A DNA stretch of 5,045 nucleotides from Chloroflexota bacterium. Lineage in GTDB: Bacteria; Chloroflexota; Anaerolineae; Anaerolineales; Villigracilaceae. Shown here in pieces: positions 4,010-5,045 of the stretch. Under the pieces are notes generated by a model. It made no database searches and had not been told where the DNA came from. It was given only the letters and a program-made list of their open reading frames with translations. The position numbers were made by a program, and so were the translations under genes. Where the stretch lies: assembly GCA_021812905.1 (NCBI GenBank), contig JAKAMM010000151.1, forward strand, positions 1 to 5,045, given 5' to 3'. Numbering within the stretch: the stretch's first letter is position 1; each line of letters begins with the position of its first letter.

Positions 4010-4762
4010 CTATCCTTTTTTCCCAAAGAGCAGCTGGCCCATTATCAGGATCATAAAACGCGGGTTATGATAGAGATAACGCTGCCAGAGGCGGCCTGGC
4101 TCCTGACTTAAACGAAACAACCATTCCAGTCCGGATTTTTGCATCCACGAGGGAGCCTGCCGTTTCGTCCCGGCGTAAAAGTCGAAGGCCGCACCGACGC
4201 CGATCATCACAGCCTGAATTTTACTTCTATGTTCAGCCATCCAGCGTTCCTGTTTTGGACAGCCCAGGCCCACAAAAAGGAGGCGGCAGCCGGTTGTGTT
4301 GATCTCACGGATGACGGTTTCATCCTCCGCCAGGCTCAACGGACGGAACGGCGGACTGTGAAAATATCGAATGTCGAGGGACGGATATTTTTCGTTAAGA
4401 ACAGCCATCAGAAGCCGGAGAGTTTCAGGAGAGCCGCCGGAAAAGCCGACGGGGATCCTTCGTTTGGTCGCCATATCCAACAGATGCAGAGTCAGTATCG
4501 GGCCGTAAACCCGCTCCTGCCCCGGATATCCGAGCCGGCGCAGAGTCCAGACCAGAGGCATGCCATCCGGCGTGACCAGATCAGCGGCATTGACAATGTC
4601 CCTGAAGTCTGGCGCATCGTATGCTTCCATGATCATGTGAACATTGGCAACGCAGACATAGCGGCTTTCATTGTTTTGCGCCCACGCCTCGACCTGGGCC
4701 GTGGCCGCCGCATAACTGGTTGGGTCAACTCTGACGTCCAGAATTTCCGGATGTTTTGTCAT
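4010..4762 (-). CDS. WecG/TagA/CpsF-family glycosyltransferase (GT26)
   Basis: This 250-residue glycosyltransferase of family GT26 has relatives that add N-acetylmannosamine or its uronic acid, or other sugars, to undecaprenyl-linked intermediates in wall teichoic acid, enterobacterial common antigen and exopolysaccharide assembly. Family blocks are clear: VCVANVHMIMEA (36-47), ADLVTPDGMPLVW (60-72) with the likely catalytic Asp66, and VGLGCPKQERWM (164-175). Further on come GVGAAFDFYAG (188-198) and GLEWLFRLSQEPGRLWQRYL (211-230), the C-terminal part that in TagA docks the enzyme to the membrane. Residue 39 is Ala where some members, such as TagA, have a Thr near the active site; I recall ANVHM as common in exopolysaccharide members. 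The ATG (4760-4762) lies 1 base after the upstream stop, without an obvious ribosome site, so it is probably translationally coupled. It shares an operon with the initiating glycosylphosphotransferase and probably adds an early sugar. Confidence 0.93.
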   Translation of the reverse strand: MTKHPEILDVRVDPTSYAAATAQVEAWAQNNESRYVCVANVHMIMEAYDAPDFRDIVNAADLVTPDGMPLVWTLRRLGYPGQERVYGPILTLHLLDMATKRRIPVGFSGGSPETLRLLMAVLNEKYPSLDIRYFHSPPFRPLSLAEDETVIREINTTGCRLLFVGLGCPKQERWMAEHRSKIQAVMIGVGAAFDFYAGTKRQAPSWMQKSGLEWLFRLSQEPGRLWQRYLYHNPRFMILIMGQLLFGKKG

Positions 4763-4763
4763 G

Positions 4764-5045
4764 CTAATACGTACATGCCTGATTGACTTCTATGGCGCGC
4801 TGATAAATATTCATTAACATATCGTAATTTTTATCAGCCGTATACTTTGCTTCGTATTCGCGTCTAGCATTCCTGCCCATTTCTGCCATCTCCTTCGGAT
4901 GCTCCCAGGCCCATTGGACTTTAGCGGCTAAATCATCGGGGTCGCCAGCGGTAAATTGCATGCCGGTAACACCGTCCTTGACGATCTCCGCATTGACGCC
5001 AATTCTCGATCCGATCACGGGCACTCCAAGTGCAAAACTTTCCAC
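4764..5045 (-). CDS. Glycosyltransferase C-terminal part (GT4-like), cut by window edge
   Basis: The 93 residues visible are the end of a retaining GT-B glycosyltransferase, most like family GT4 (Glycos_transf_1). The frame is open at the right edge, so the true start is outside. The first visible codon (GTG, 5043-5045) is internal and encodes Val, not a start. The segment ESFALGVPVIGSRIGVNAEIVKDGVTG matches the nucleotide-sugar-binding end of the domain: the second Glu of the EX7E motif, the G-x-P-V turn and the (A/P)EIV-x-DG-x-TG block. Then follow the usual GDPDDLAAKVQWAWEHPKEMAEMGRNARR helix pair and a tyrosine-rich C-terminal helix (YEAKYTADKNYDMLMNIYQRA). It lies immediately upstream of the GT26 gene and would add a sugar to the same glycan. 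Substrate unknown. Confidence 0.9.
   Translation of the reverse strand: MESFALGVPVIGSRIGVNAEIVKDGVTGMQFTAGDPDDLAAKVQWAWEHPKEMAEMGRNARREYEAKYTADKNYDMLMNIYQRAIEVNQACTY

Noticed and set aside
4139..4786. 215-codon plus-strand open frame
   Set aside because: Antisense shadow of the GT26 gene, with no recognisable motif.

Overview
The window looks like an accessory stretch of a mid-GC bacterial chromosome. It is split by a tRNA gene into a cell-surface polysaccharide operon on the right and a tandem, mostly decayed toxin-antitoxin (TA) cluster on the left. Degenerate GTAATCA-type heptamer repeats, scattered CTTCGACAAG-type repeats, MNT/HEPN and DUF4258/YgiT-type TA pairs and leaderless-looking promoters together remind me of Chloroflexota (Anaerolineae-like) genomes. 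That placement is an impression from memory, not a demonstrated assignment.

Right part (2597-5045, all minus strand): a gene operon enters from the right edge. It reads the C-terminal part of a GT4-like glycosyltransferase, then a WecG/TagA/CpsF-family (GT26) glycosyltransferase, then a full-length WcaJ/WbaP-type polyprenyl-phosphate glycosylphosphotransferase. The genes are 1 and 3 bases apart. The last enzyme would start a lipid-linked repeat unit by placing a sugar-1-phosphate on undecaprenyl phosphate, and the other two would extend it. A hairpin at the end of this operon probably also terminates the convergent tRNA gene.

Middle (1961-2600): a plus-strand tRNA with anticodon CAT, whose body resembles tRNA-Ile2 (the lysidine-modified isoleucine tRNA). 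It is preceded by about 500 bases without a gene that hold a 7-bp tandem repeat, several inverted repeats and CTTCGACAAG-type elements.

Left part (250-1960, all minus strand): three unrelated TA modules lie head to tail. The first is an MNT-domain antitoxin followed by a HEPN toxin gene (hepT) reduced to its first ~20 recognisable codons. The second is an intact-looking hicBA pair whose promoter appears to lie inside the hepT stub. The third is a DUF4258 toxin gene broken by two in-frame stop codons, both where I expect conserved tyrosines, followed by its intact YgiT-type zinc-finger antitoxin. Each pair keeps the 4-base start/stop overlap of translational coupling. Only HicBA looks functional as a pair; the other two have lost the toxin and kept the antitoxin. 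A terminator follows the last antitoxin. The leftmost 250 bases hold a strong hairpin terminator and no convincing gene.
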